Below, in pieces: positions 1 through 8,974 of a stretch of 64,000 nucleotides of DNA. The DNA comes from Spirochaeta thermophila DSM 6578 (GTDB lineage: Bacteria > Spirochaetota > Spirochaetia > Winmispirales > Winmispiraceae). Below the pieces are notes generated by a model, which searched no databases, was not told where the DNA came from, and saw nothing but the letters and a program-made list of their open reading frames with translations. How positions within the stretch are numbered: the stretch's first letter is position 1; the number at the start of each line of letters is the position of its first letter. A program made the position numbers and the translations under genes. Location: contig NC_017583.1 in NCBI RefSeq assembly GCF_000184345.1, forward strand, positions 248,001 through 312,000. Reading direction: 5' to 3'.

Positions 1-726
<726 letters not shown>

Positions 727-741
727 CGGACCTCCCTATGG

Positions 742-1500
742 TCAGTCTGCGAGCTCGTGGGCTGTGGCGGTGAGGTGGTGCACGATGGCCGAGAGGGCCT
801 CGGCCAGGATCCTCTTGTTGTCGTAATCGGGGACGGCGAGGGAGGAGGGATCATCCCTGTGGCGTTCGATCACCTCTATGAGGAGGGGAAGGGCGCGCAC
901 GATGTTGTCCACGATGGTCACCGTGGCGGTCCGGGCCGTGCGGGAGAGGGGGTTGAGGTCCACGGTGATGACCTTCTTTCCCAGGCGCACGAGGGCCTCG
1001 GTGCGGTCGCCGTCCTCCAGAGGCACGAAGACGCAGTCCGCCTCGAGGATCCCCTCGGGATCGACCCTGCGCCGCTCGCTCGAGAGCTCGGGGATGACGG
1101 CCTCGGCCCCCACGCCGAGCACCTGCTCGGCACCGTGTTCCCTGAGCACCCGTGCGATCGCCTCCTCGCGTTCGCGGCTCCGGTAGAAGAGGTTCACCTC
1201 GAGGGGGGCCCCCGTCACCTTAGAGAGGCGTACCAGCTCCTCGGGGCAGAGGGCCACCACGTTCCCGTTCACCGAGACGACCGGGTGCCTGCTCGTGAGC
1301 AAGAGGAAGGCCGCCTGACGTATGGCCGTGTGGGCGTGGGGATGGGTCCGCTCGCCCAGGAGGTAGTCGAAGGCCTCGCCCCTCCCGTGGGCGATGAGTC
1401 CTGCGGGCGCGGTGACCTTCTTCTCCATCCCTTCGATGAGCCGTTCCCTGTAGAGGAGGGAACGGTACCGCGGATGGTCGGGGGGGATTTCCACGCTCAT
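742..1500 (-). CDS. 4-phosphopantoate--beta-alanine ligase (archaeal-type phosphopantothenate synthetase)
   Basis: This 252-residue protein matches the archaeal phosphopantothenate synthetase family (COG1701, formerly DUF137). That enzyme joins 4-phosphopantoate and beta-alanine using ATP, in place of bacterial PanC followed by pantothenate kinase. Visible signatures are IPPDHPRYRSLLYRE at the N-terminus, GRGEAFDYLLGE, PVVSVNGNVVALCP, and near the C-terminus VDLNPLSRTAR followed by VTIVDNIVRALP. The start at 1500 overlaps the stop of the upstream pantoate kinase in an ATGA, so the two are translationally coupled. Finding both dedicated archaeal enzymes side by side supports the assignment. 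Function is inferred from family membership. Confidence 0.88.
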   Translation of the reverse strand: MSVEIPPDHPRYRSLLYRERLIEGMEKKVTAPAGLIAHGRGEAFDYLLGERTHPHAHTAIRQAAFLLLTSRHPVVSVNGNVVALCPEELVRLSKVTGAPLEVNLFYRSREREEAIARVLREHGAEQVLGVGAEAVIPELSSERRRVDPEGILEADCVFVPLEDGDRTEALVRLGKKVITVDLNPLSRTARTATVTIVDNIVRALPLLIEVIERHRDDPSSLAVPDYDNKRILAEALSAIVHHLTATAHELAD

Positions 1501-2402
1501 ACCACCTTCCCCCTCTCCCCCGTGATGGAGCACACGAATGTCGTGCCGCCGGGGAGGAGCCTTCGGTAGAGGTCCTCCACCTCGGGGGTGCGGGCCTCTT
1601 CCACCAGGGAGTAGAGACCGTCGCCGAACATGAGCATGGCGTGGTGGATCCCCTCTTTGGCGCAGGCCTCTGCGAGGGGACGAACCGTGGGGGAGAAGAG
1701 GTCCACCCGTCGTGAGAACTCCCGGGAGAGGGCGAGGAACCGCTCGAAGGTGGGCTCTGCGGCGAGTGCCGCATGGAGGGCCTTCCCGGCCTCCTCCACA
1801 CGGGCCCGAACCCCGGTATTCTGGAGGGCCTCCTGGGTGGGGAAGGGGCCTGCCACCCCGATCACCACTCGGATCGTCTCGGGCACCTCGATGGCCCGCG
1901 CCTCGCCCCTGCCCGGCGCGCCCATCGCCACGCTCACCTTGCACCCGCCTGCGTAAAGCCCCAGGACGGTGCCCAGGCCGGTCTGTGCGAGAATCTCGGC
2001 CTTGTGGGCCACCTGGTAGGCCTGTTCCTCCGAGAGCTTCCCCCCCACGAGGACGTTGAGGCCGAGGGCGATCCCCACGGCCGCAGCCCCGCTCGTGCCG
2101 AGTCCTGCACCCATCGGCACCTCGGGCTCGTGGCGCACCACGACCTTGCCCTCGGGGAGGCCTCCGGCCGCGCGGGCGAAGGCGGCCACGGTCTGCACGG
2201 CGAGCTGCGGATCCTCGGCCTCCGTTCCCCCGATGTACACCTCGATTCCCTCACCCCCTTCGATCGAGACCGTGGTGCGAACCCCACGATCGATGGAAAA
2301 ACCCCCTCCGAGCGATCCCTGTGAGAGAAGGTCGTCCGGCTGCGGGGGGACGTAGAAGAGCCCGGTGACGTGACCGGGACAGAAGACCGTCACCTCGTGC
2401 AT
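1497..2402 (-). CDS. pantoate kinase (GHMP family, archaeal type)
   Basis: A 301-residue GHMP-superfamily kinase beginning MHEVTVFCPGHVTGLF. The N-terminal CPGHVTGLF and SxGxGFxIDRG-like segments, the GHMP motif PMGAGLGTSGAAAVG around residues 95-110, and a C-terminal glycine-rich MLMFGDGLYS segment fit archaeal pantoate kinase (COG1829). That enzyme phosphorylates pantoate to 4-phosphopantoate. I chose the ATG at 2402 rather than an upstream ATG because the family's N-terminal motif follows at once and a GAGGG stands just ahead of it. The product would be used by the coupled downstream synthetase. Other GHMP kinases are possible on fold alone, but the partner gene argues for pantoate. Confidence 0.85.
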   Translation of the reverse strand: MHEVTVFCPGHVTGLFYVPPQPDDLLSQGSLGGGFSIDRGVRTTVSIEGGEGIEVYIGGTEAEDPQLAVQTVAAFARAAGGLPEGKVVVRHEPEVPMGAGLGTSGAAAVGIALGLNVLVGGKLSEEQAYQVAHKAEILAQTGLGTVLGLYAGGCKVSVAMGAPGRGEARAIEVPETIRVVIGVAGPFPTQEALQNTGVRARVEEAGKALHAALAAEPTFERFLALSREFSRRVDLFSPTVRPLAEACAKEGIHHAMLMFGDGLYSLVEEARTPEVEDLYRRLLPGGTTFVCSITGERGKVV

Positions 2403-2436
2403 CGCAACCCTCGCTGTGAAAGATACGCGTCTCTTT

Positions 2437-2465
2437 ACAGTAGAAGGGTATGGGGAAGTTGTCAA
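2437..2465 (-). promoter_or_regulatory. sigma-70-like promoter for the pantoate kinase operon
   Basis: On the minus strand TTGACA (2460-2465) is followed after 17 bases by TACTGT (2437-2442). This would give a leader of about 28 bases before the ATG at 2402. The same TTGACA-17-TACTGT arrangement occurs upstream of the patatin gene (33167-33195), which supports it as a real promoter type here. Confidence 0.5.
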
Positions 2466-2568
2466 CATCGGTCCCATGGGGGTGGATTTCTGAGATCAAA
2501 TATATTAGTCTTTCCATAGACCGTGTTACTTGCTCGCATGAGCATCCATCTGTTGTTGAGGAGGGTAT

Positions 2569-3585
2569 ATGTCAGAGCGCATGATCACCACCACGCCCGA
2601 ATGGCTCAAGGAGAAGGCCGTACTCAGGCTCTCGGAGGCAGGGTTGCCTCGTGACCAGGCCGCTGTCGTGGCCGAGGTGCTCGTCTTCGCCGACCTGCGG
2701 GGCGTGCATTCCCACGGGGTGATGCGGATCCCCCACTATGCCGAGCGGATCAGGAGGGGAGGTATCAACACCTCCTCCACCTTCCCGATCTCTCCCCGAG
2801 GCAGAGTGGCGTTTCTGTTGGATGCCGAGGGAGGGATGGGACACGTGGCTGCGAACAAGGCCACCGAGGCCGCTCTGGAGCTCGTCTCGAAGGAGGGACT
2901 CGCCCTCGCCGGTATCCGTCGTTCCAGTCACGCCGGCGCCATGTCGTACTACGTACAGAAGGCCCTCGATGCGGGGGTTGCCGCCCTCGTCGTGGCGAAC
3001 ACCGATCCCGCGGTGGTCCCTCCCGGCGGTAAGGTCCCCTTTCTCGGTACGAACCCCCTCGCCTTCGGGTTCCCTGGCATGGGGGACGACGTGCTCCTCG
3101 ACATGGCGACCAGCGAGGTGGCCCTCGGAAAGGTGCTCTACGCGAGGGAGAAGAACACCCCCATCCCGCCCACCTGGGCCGTGGACGAGGAGGGCAATCC
3201 CACCACCGATCCACACAGGGCGAAGTGGCTCCTCCCGTTTGGCGGCTACAAGGGCTACGGTATCATCCTCATGATCGAGCTCCTCACCGGTGTGCTCATA
3301 GGTGGGGCCTTCGGACCTCACCTCGTGAAGATGTACGGTGATCTCGAGAAGCAGCGCAACCTCGCCATGTGGATGCTCTTCATCGACCCCGGGCTGTTCA
3401 GGGCCGCCGACGAAGTGAAAGCTCTCTGTCAGAAGCTGGTGGACGAGATCCACGCGCAGCCCTCTGTCTCGGGTGAGCAGGTGATGGTTCCCGGAGAGCC
3501 GGAGCAGAGGACCATGGAACAGTATCTCAAGGAGGGGATCCCCCTCGCCGAACCGGTGTGGCGCTATCTCGAAGAAGGGCGGTGA
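2569..3585 (+). CDS. Ldh2-type NAD(P)-dependent malate/L-lactate/ureidoglycolate dehydrogenase
   Basis: A 338-residue member of the Ldh2/MDG1 oxidoreductase family (PF02615). Members reduce 2-keto acids such as oxaloacetate, pyruvate, sulfopyruvate or 2,3-diketogulonate using NAD(P)H. Seen here are the family signature DLRGVHSHGVMRIP near residue 45, GMGHVAANKA, RRSSHAGAMSYY, GTNPLAFGFP, and GGYKGYGI with catalytic-region glycines. The length is typical. The start at 2569 has GAGGAGGG four bases upstream. It stands alone and diverges from the pantoate kinase operon. The substrate cannot be read from sequence. The neighbouring pantoate pathway makes a 2-oxo-acid reductase role conceivable but unproven. 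Confidence 0.8.
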   Translation: MSERMITTTPEWLKEKAVLRLSEAGLPRDQAAVVAEVLVFADLRGVHSHGVMRIPHYAERIRRGGINTSSTFPISPRGRVAFLLDAEGGMGHVAANKATEAALELVSKEGLALAGIRRSSHAGAMSYYVQKALDAGVAALVVANTDPAVVPPGGKVPFLGTNPLAFGFPGMGDDVLLDMATSEVALGKVLYAREKNTPIPPTWAVDEEGNPTTDPHRAKWLLPFGGYKGYGIILMIELLTGVLIGGAFGPHLVKMYGDLEKQRNLAMWMLFIDPGLFRAADEVKALCQKLVDEIHAQPSVSGEQVMVPGEPEQRTMEQYLKEGIPLAEPVWRYLEEGR

Positions 3586-3603
3586 GGGGTCTCCTCACCG
3601 CCC
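3577..3603 (+). terminator. GC-rich hairpin at the dehydrogenase stop codon
   Basis: Arms GGGCGGTGAGG (3577-3587) and CCTCACCGCCC (3593-3603) form an 11-bp perfect stem with a five-base loop. The stop codon lies inside the left arm. No T-run follows, so it may be a processing or pausing structure rather than an intrinsic terminator. Confidence 0.4.
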
Positions 3604-3685
3604 CTCACAGAGGGGATTCTCCGGGCGGACTGGTTGTTTTCCCCAATAATCGATGATACGATGAACACAAACAAAGGAGGATGCG

Positions 3686-4072
3686 ATGCGTGCACCGAGT
3701 CCCCTCACCTTCCTCATCGGTCTCCTGCTGCTCGGGTATGCTGTGTACCACTTCGTGGTGGGGCTTACCCTCTGGGCCGTGGTGAAGCTCCTCATAGGGG
3801 GAGGCCTCATCGCGGTCTCGTTCACCTCTGCCCGTTGGGCCCTCGTGCTCCTCGGCCACCTCATCATGACCTGCGGCGCCCTCCTGGTGGCAGCCGGCGT
3901 GTACTACGCCCCGATCGTCCAGCGCACGGTCGAGGAGACGGGGAGGCTCTCCCTCCTCCAGATCCTCGCCCAGCCCCTCTTCTGGGGTATCTTCGCCATC
4001 CTCGGCGGGGTGTGCGCCACCATGCACGGGTTCTGCCGCTGCGTGCGCAGGGAGTGGAGACTCCCGGGATAG
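3686..4072 (+). CDS. small four-helix membrane protein, unknown function
   Basis: A 128-residue hydrophobic protein with about four predicted membrane segments: roughly residues 7-25, 29-46, 51-70 and 92-112. The C-terminal tail is basic and cysteine-containing (GFCRCVRREWR). The start has a strong AAAGGAGG seven bases upstream, which supports a real gene. I recognise no family. It lies between a dehydrogenase and a convergent chemoreceptor gene and shows no obvious operon partner. Confidence 0.7.
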   Translation: MRAPSPLTFLIGLLLLGYAVYHFVVGLTLWAVVKLLIGGGLIAVSFTSARWALVLLGHLIMTCGALLVAAGVYYAPIVQRTVEETGRLSLLQILAQPLFWGIFAILGGVCATMHGFCRCVRREWRLPG

Positions 4073-4199
4073 GTCCCCGGACGAGGCGGTACTTCTTTCA
4101 TGAATGAGTCCCGGATGTGCGCTTGGGGAGTCACACAAGTGGGGCTGCGGATGCGCCCCGGGGGTGTCTTCCGGTGAAGGGTCCCCTCGATCGGGGGAT

Positions 4200-6173
4200 T
4201 CATGGGTGGATCCGGTCTTCCAGTGTCTCGAGGATGTCCTCGAGTTCGTGGAGTCCGTGTGTCATGCGTTGCTTCGTGTCTTGGAAGGAGTGGAGGGTGC
4301 GTTCCTGGAGCGAGACCAGCTCTTCCTTGAGCGTTCGAAGGCGTGAGGTGAGGGCGCTCATCTCTCCTTCGAGGGTGGGGCGCGCGAGGTCCTCCTCGAG
4401 GTGGAGGATCCGATCGAGGAGTTCCTGGAGTCCGGTCTTGAGGGGGGAGAGGGTTCGTTCGGGGGTGAGAAAGGTGGTCGTCTTGAGGGTGGTGGTGAGG
4501 GTGGTGACGGCCGAGGAGATGGAGGTGGTGTGCTCCGCGGTGGCCTCGGCGAGTTTCTTGATCTCGTCCGCCACCACCGAGAAGCCCCTCCCTGCGTCGC
4601 CTGCGTGAGCGGCCTCTATGGCTGCGTTGAGGGCGAGGATGTTGATGCGTTCCGAAATCTCGTCTATGGCCTGGAGGAACTCCTCAACTTCGTGGGTGGT
4701 GGTCTGGACGGTCTCCATGTGGACGAGGGCCTCTTCCGCTTCGTCTTCGTAGCGCTCCAGGTCTTCGAGGAGCGACCGGATGGCCTCGGTGAGGCGATGG
4801 AGTGAGGATGGGGCCCGGGAAGGGGGGGCTGCAGGGATGTCGGCGAGTGCCGTGTCGATGGAGGAGAGGAGGCTCTCGAGCCGTGGGGGTGGAGCGAGGG
4901 ATTCTACGGCCTCGAGGAGCGACCCCAGGGCTTTCCGTTGCCGCTCGAGGAGGGGGGTGAGGGATGCGAGGTGGAGGGCGGCGGGTGGAGTCGGAGGAGA
5001 GGTGGGGGCGGGTGTCGGGGGTTCCGGGGTGGGGTGGGGAGGCGTGGTGTGGGGAGGGGGTTCAGGGGGAGTGGAGGAGGGTGGTGCGGAGGGGGGCTCA
5101 GGGGGTGCGGGTTCCGCTTCTCCCGTGGACAGGGGGGCGGGATGTGGAGTGGCGGGCGGCTCGGGTTCGGGTGCGCGGGGAGCGGCGGCCGGATGTCCTT
5201 CCTCTTTCCTGGGCCCCGTCCGCCATCGCAGGAAGGGGAGGGTGATGAGCACCAGAGACACGGAGAGGACGAGGGGGAGGCGGTCGGCGGGTGTGGGGGT
5301 GAGGGGGAGGACGGCGACGAGGGTGCGGCCGTCGGGGAGGGGAGAGGCCGCGACGAGCTGGCCGTCCACTTCGCGGGGGCTTGTCGAGGCCTCCTGGATG
5401 AGGGCTCGACGCTCGTCCCGGGAGAGGGAGGAGAGGATGGGGGCCCCCTCCACTTCCCCGTCGGGGGAGAGGAGGGCGAGGCCGATTCCTTCGGTGTCCG
5501 AGTGGAGGGGGACGGCCCGGCGGGCTTCTTCGAGGAGGCGCTCCCACCTCCTCTCGTGGGTGTCCATGTACTCCGAGGTGCCGACGACCCAGCCCCACGG
5601 CTCGAAGAGCCTCGCGTATCCCCACTTCTTCACCGGTTCCCCTCCGGAGAGGTGGGGGAAGTAGTACTCCTGGAAGCTCTCTCCACGGGTCTTTGCGGTG
5701 TCGATCATCCGTTTCACGTAGGGGGTGCCGGTGATGTCGGTGAGGTTCTCCCTGTCGAGTCCCTCCTGCTCCGGGTTGGGCGGATTCACCAGGGAGATGT
5801 AGGTGACGGTGTCTGCGAAGAAGTAGCCTTCGTCCTCGTAACGGATGTTCCGGAGGGCCTCCCGGGCCCTCCGTTGGGCCTCCTTGGTGGAGAGGAGACG
5901 GGCACGGGAGAGTTCATGGTAGGTCTCCACGATGGCGAGACCTATACTGAGTCGTTTCTCGAGTTCGGATCTGATCTCTTCCTTCTCTTCTCGTATACGG
6001 GCCTCTACGCTCTGGTAGTGGCGGGTGTACAGGTCGGAGATCCTCCGGATCTCGGACCGGAGCAGGGTTTCTGCGTGATCGATGTCCCGTTGCGGGAACG
6101 ACGAGGTGAGCAGGAAAGGAAAGGCTGCGAGGATGATGAGATAGAGGGGGAAGAGGATTCTGTACCACTTCAT
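4200..6173 (-). CDS. methyl-accepting chemotaxis protein with Cache sensor and proline-rich linker, no evident HAMP
   Basis: About 657 residues. The N-terminus [18 protein letters not shown] is a membrane anchor. It is followed by a single-Cache-type sensor (about 30-220, with [17 protein letters not shown] and [15 protein letters not shown]), a second membrane segment near 300-318, and a long linker rich in Pro, Thr and Glu (about 320-405). The chemoreceptor hairpin with [18 protein letters not shown] and [14 protein letters not shown] lies near 504-545. Periplasmic small-molecule sensing coupled to CheA/CheW is the expected role. A HAMP domain, normally directly after the second membrane segment, is not recognisable. 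I chose the start at 6173 because a -10 box lies at 6186-6191, which makes the upstream ATGs unlikely. Confidence 0.85.
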   Translation of the reverse strand: MKWYRILFPLYLIILAAFPFLLTSSFPQRDIDHAETLLRSEIRRISDLYTRHYQSVEARIREEKEEIRSELEKRLSIGLAIVETYHELSRARLLSTKEAQRRAREALRNIRYEDEGYFFADTVTYISLVNPPNPEQEGLDRENLTDITGTPYVKRMIDTAKTRGESFQEYYFPHLSGGEPVKKWGYARLFEPWGWVVGTSEYMDTHERRWERLLEEARRAVPLHSDTEGIGLALLSPDGEVEGAPILSSLSRDERRALIQEASTSPREVDGQLVAASPLPDGRTLVAVLPLTPTPADRLPLVLSVSLVLITLPFLRWRTGPRKEEGHPAAAPRAPEPEPPATPHPAPLSTGEAEPAPPEPPSAPPSSTPPEPPPHTTPPHPTPEPPTPAPTSPPTPPAALHLASLTPLLERQRKALGSLLEAVESLAPPPRLESLLSSIDTALADIPAAPPSRAPSSLHRLTEAIRSLLEDLERYEDEAEEALVHMETVQTTTHEVEEFLQAIDEISERINILALNAAIEAAHAGDAGRGFSVVADEIKKLAEATAEHTTSISSAVTTLTTTLKTTTFLTPERTLSPLKTGLQELLDRILHLEEDLARPTLEGEMSALTSRLRTLKEELVSLQERTLHSFQDTKQRMTHGLHELEDILETLEDRIHP

Positions 6174-6185
6174 CCTACCTACCAT

Positions 6186-6212
6186 AGTATAGAGGAGTCC
6201 GATGGCGTGCAA
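6186..6212 (-). promoter_or_regulatory. possible promoter of the chemoreceptor gene
   Basis: On the minus strand TTGCAC (6207-6212) and TATACT (6186-6191) are separated by 15 bases, which is short for sigma-70. The -10 box lies only about 12 bases before the ATG at 6173, so the mRNA leader would be very short. Confidence 0.35.
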
Positions 6213-6232
6213 GCGTTTTTTGGGTGGGTTCG

Positions 6233-6261
6233 TTGCAATCCATCTCTGCTCCCACTACACT
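6233..6261 (+). promoter_or_regulatory. possible promoter of the hybrid histidine kinase, near-leaderless
   Basis: TTGCAA (6233-6238), 17 bases, then TACACT (6256-6261). The predicted transcription start falls around 6268, next to the start codons GTG 6266 and ATG 6272. No Shine-Dalgarno sequence is visible. Confidence 0.4.
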
Positions 6262-6271
6262 ATAGGTGCAC

Positions 6272-8974
6272 ATGAAAGGTGTGTCCTGTGTCCTGCTCCT
6301 CTCCCTTGTCGTGGGGATCCTGAGCGGGGAGGAGGGGTTCGTCCTTCCCCATGAGCTTTCCTCGGGATGGACCCTCGTCCCCCTCTTCCCGGGCGGTGGA
6401 CCCCAGGATGTCTCGCTTCCCCTCGATTATCGACCCGCCGGACCGCGGGGAGAGATCCTCCTCCGCTGTACGTTCACCCTCCCCTCGTCTCCCACGGAGC
6501 CGGTGTACCTCCTGGTGGATCGTCTTCCGGGAGCCTACCGCTACATCTTGAACGGCGTGTTCCTCGACGAAGAGGGGGGGTTCCCTCCACGGTTCGCCCA
6601 TTCGAGGAGGGATATCTATGTGCGGTACATCCCCCCCATGCACCTCAGGGAGGAGAACGATCTCGTCATCGTGGTCTATGAGGAAAAGAGCAGGATACGT
6701 ATCCGGCGCGTGGCCCTCGTGGACGGGAGGGAAGCCTTCCTGGTGCGGAACGTGCGCAATGTTCTCAACGCCCGCATCTACGGGTATTTCGCGTTCCTGA
6801 GTCTCTTCGTGTCCCTCTACTTCTTCGGTCTCTACGCGAACCGGAGGAGGGAGCGGGGGTTCTTCTTCTATGCGGTGGCCAATCTGGGGATCGCCCTCTA
6901 TTTCGTGCGCATGGCATCCCCCCTCGCCTTTCTGCCCCCCGTCCTCAGCTACTCGGTTTCGAAGGCCGGGCTCATCGTCTCCCTGGGATATCTTCTCGTC
7001 TTCTATTTCGAGTTCTTCTCGCTCCGGGCCTCGGATCGTCTCAAACGGTATGTCCTCATCCTGGTCTGGGTGGTGGGGGGGCACATGGCGCTCGTGCCTC
7101 GGACCCTCCAGGATGCGGAACGCGTGTTCGCGGCGTCCCTCGTGGTCGGGTTCGCCTTCCTCGTGTCGTACGTGGTGATAAGCATCGTGATCTTCCGTCA
7201 TGGAGCACGGGAAGGGGGATTCCTCCTCATCGGTACCGGCCTCCTCGTGCTCCTGGGAGGGCACGATATCGTCTACAAGGTGATGGGGCGGGAACCGTTC
7301 GTGTGGCTTCAGGGGATAGGGATCTTCGTCTTCGAGGCCATGATCTTCATCACGCTCGCTTCGCGCACCATGCGGGTGTACGCGAGGCTCGAGGAGTACT
7401 CCACGGGGATCGAAGAGGAGGTGGCGCGGAGAACCCGGGAGCTCAGAGAGGCGAACCGGCTCCTCGAGAAGGCGAACCGGGCCAAGAGCGAATTCCTCGC
7501 CAACGTGAGCCACGAGATGCGGACCCCGCTCCACGCGATCATGGGTTTCGCCGAGGCCCTCAAGGGAGAGCAGGATCCGAGGGAGCGTGAGGGACACCTC
7601 CAGCTCCTGCTCTCGGAGGCTCAGCGTCTCAAGGTGCTCATCGACGAGATCCTGGACGTGGAGAAGATGGAGCAGGGGAAGCTCACGCTCGATGAGAGTC
7701 CGTTCAACCTCCACGAGGTGGTGGGGTATGTGTGCAGGGTGATGGAGGAGAATGCGCGAAGGAAGGGGCTCTCGTTCTCTTTCGAGATAGAGGACGGTGT
7801 GCCCGTGTGGGTGGTGGGGGATCCGTTCAGGTTGCAACAGGTGCTCATGAACCTGGTGGGGAATGCGGTGAAGTTCACCGAGGAGGGGGGGGTGCGGGTG
7901 AGGGTGGGGTGTGTGGAGGAGGGGGAAGGGCGTTGGATCGAGGTGGAGGTGCGGGACACGGGGATAGGGATACCGGAGGAGATGCGGGAGAAGGTCTTCG
8001 AGAGTTTCGTCCAGGGGGATACGAGCACCACCCGGCGGTACGGTGGATCGGGACTGGGGATGACGATCGCGCGGGAGCTCGTGCGGCTCATGGGAGGGGA
8101 CATCGGGCTCGAGAGCGAGGTGGGAAAGGGGACGAGGGTGTGGTTCAGGATCCCCTGTGTGGAGGCGGTGGCAGGGCTGGAGACGGAGGGTGGAGCCGGG
8201 GAGGAGGGGACGAGGGGGGTGCTGGAGGGACGCCGCATCCTGGTGGTCGAGGACTACATGCCCAACCAGAAGATCGTCTCCCTCGTGCTCTCAGAGGCGG
8301 GGGCCGAGGTGGAGGTGGCGGTGAACGGGAGAGAGGCGCTGGAGAAGGTGGCGCAGGGACGGTACGACCTGGTGCTCATGGATGTCCACATGCCGGTGAT
8401 GGACGGACTGGAGGCCACGCGGCGTATCAGGGCCCTGGTGGGAGGGGATCTCCCCATCGTGGGGCTCACGGCCGATGCCTACCGGGAGGACGTGCGGCGC
8501 TGCAGGGAGGCGGGGATGGACGGGGTCCTCATAAAACCGATCCGCCGGAAGGAGATGGTGGAGGAGGTGCGGCGGCTGCTCTCGGGACGCGGGGGATCGG
8601 AGGGGGAGGAGGAGGCCCGGGAAGGGATCGGGGCGTTCGTGGAGGAGTTCGGCGATCTCCGGGAACGGGCCTTCGAGATACTGGAAGGATTCCTGGATGA
8701 GGCGGAGCGCCAGTGGGAGAGGATCGAAGGTGCCTGGGAAGGCAGGGATTGGGAGGCCCTCCACCGGGAGGTGCACGCCCTCAAGGGGGGAGCGGCCAAC
8801 CTCTACGCCCGGTCGCTCCGGGACGCGGCCCTCGCGGCACAGGAGGCGGCGAGGCAGCACGACGAGGGAAGGATGCCCTACCTGCTCGATACGGTGCGGA
8901 GGGAGCTCTCCCGTCTCCAGGATGAGATCAGGACGTTCCTCGCAGGGCGCGGCGGTGGAGGGCCGGGAGGATGA
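6272..8974 (+). CDS. hybrid sensor histidine kinase with 7TM (7TMR-DISM-like) sensor, receiver and Hpt domains
   Basis: About 900 residues. A signal-like N-terminus leads into an extracytoplasmic beta-rich domain (about 20-165), then seven hydrophobic segments (about 175-370) like the 7TMR-DISM receptors common in spirochaetes. A coiled coil follows, then HisKA with NVSHEMRTPLHAIMGF (phospho-His near 413) and HATPase_c with NLVGNAVKFT, DTGIGIPEEM and GGSGLGM. A receiver has its phospho-Asp in VLMDVHMPVMDG near 700. A C-terminal Hpt has its His in HALKGGAANL near 835. All phosphorelay modules are present, so the chain could be His-Asp-His within one protein. No output regulator lies beside it. 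The 3' end overlaps the convergent MFS gene by 47 bases. ATG 6272 is preferred over GTG 6266, without certainty. Confidence 0.9.
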   Translation: MKGVSCVLLLSLVVGILSGEEGFVLPHELSSGWTLVPLFPGGGPQDVSLPLDYRPAGPRGEILLRCTFTLPSSPTEPVYLLVDRLPGAYRYILNGVFLDEEGGFPPRFAHSRRDIYVRYIPPMHLREENDLVIVVYEEKSRIRIRRVALVDGREAFLVRNVRNVLNARIYGYFAFLSLFVSLYFFGLYANRRRERGFFFYAVANLGIALYFVRMASPLAFLPPVLSYSVSKAGLIVSLGYLLVFYFEFFSLRASDRLKRYVLILVWVVGGHMALVPRTLQDAERVFAASLVVGFAFLVSYVVISIVIFRHGAREGGFLLIGTGLLVLLGGHDIVYKVMGREPFVWLQGIGIFVFEAMIFITLASRTMRVYARLEEYSTGIEEEVARRTRELREANRLLEKANRAKSEFLANVSHEMRTPLHAIMGFAEALKGEQDPREREGHLQLLLSEAQRLKVLIDEILDVEKMEQGKLTLDESPFNLHEVVGYVCRVMEENARRKGLSFSFEIEDGVPVWVVGDPFRLQQVLMNLVGNAVKFTEEGGVRVRVGCVEEGEGRWIEVEVRDTGIGIPEEMREKVFESFVQGDTSTTRRYGGSGLGMTIARELVRLMGGDIGLESEVGKGTRVWFRIPCVEAVAGLETEGGAGEEGTRGVLEGRRILVVEDYMPNQKIVSLVLSEAGAEVEVAVNGREALEKVAQGRYDLVLMDVHMPVMDGLEATRRIRALVGGDLPIVGLTADAYREDVRRCREAGMDGVLIKPIRRKEMVEEVRRLLSGRGGSEGEEEAREGIGAFVEEFGDLRERAFEILEGFLDEAERQWERIEGAWEGRDWEALHREVHALKGGAANLYARSLRDAALAAQEAARQHDEGRMPYLLDTVRRELSRLQDEIRTFLAGRGGGGPGG

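Noticed and set aside
2493-2512. Possible second ROK operator near the Ldh2-type gene
   Set aside because: It shares the core ACTAATATAT with the site at 41371 on the opposite strand, but lacks the second inverted arm, so it is probably a chance AT-rich match.
4938-6275. 445-codon plus-strand frame opposite the chemoreceptor gene
   Set aside because: It is antisense to a protein with clear Cache and chemoreceptor motifs. Its Gly-rich translation mirrors the proline-rich linker.
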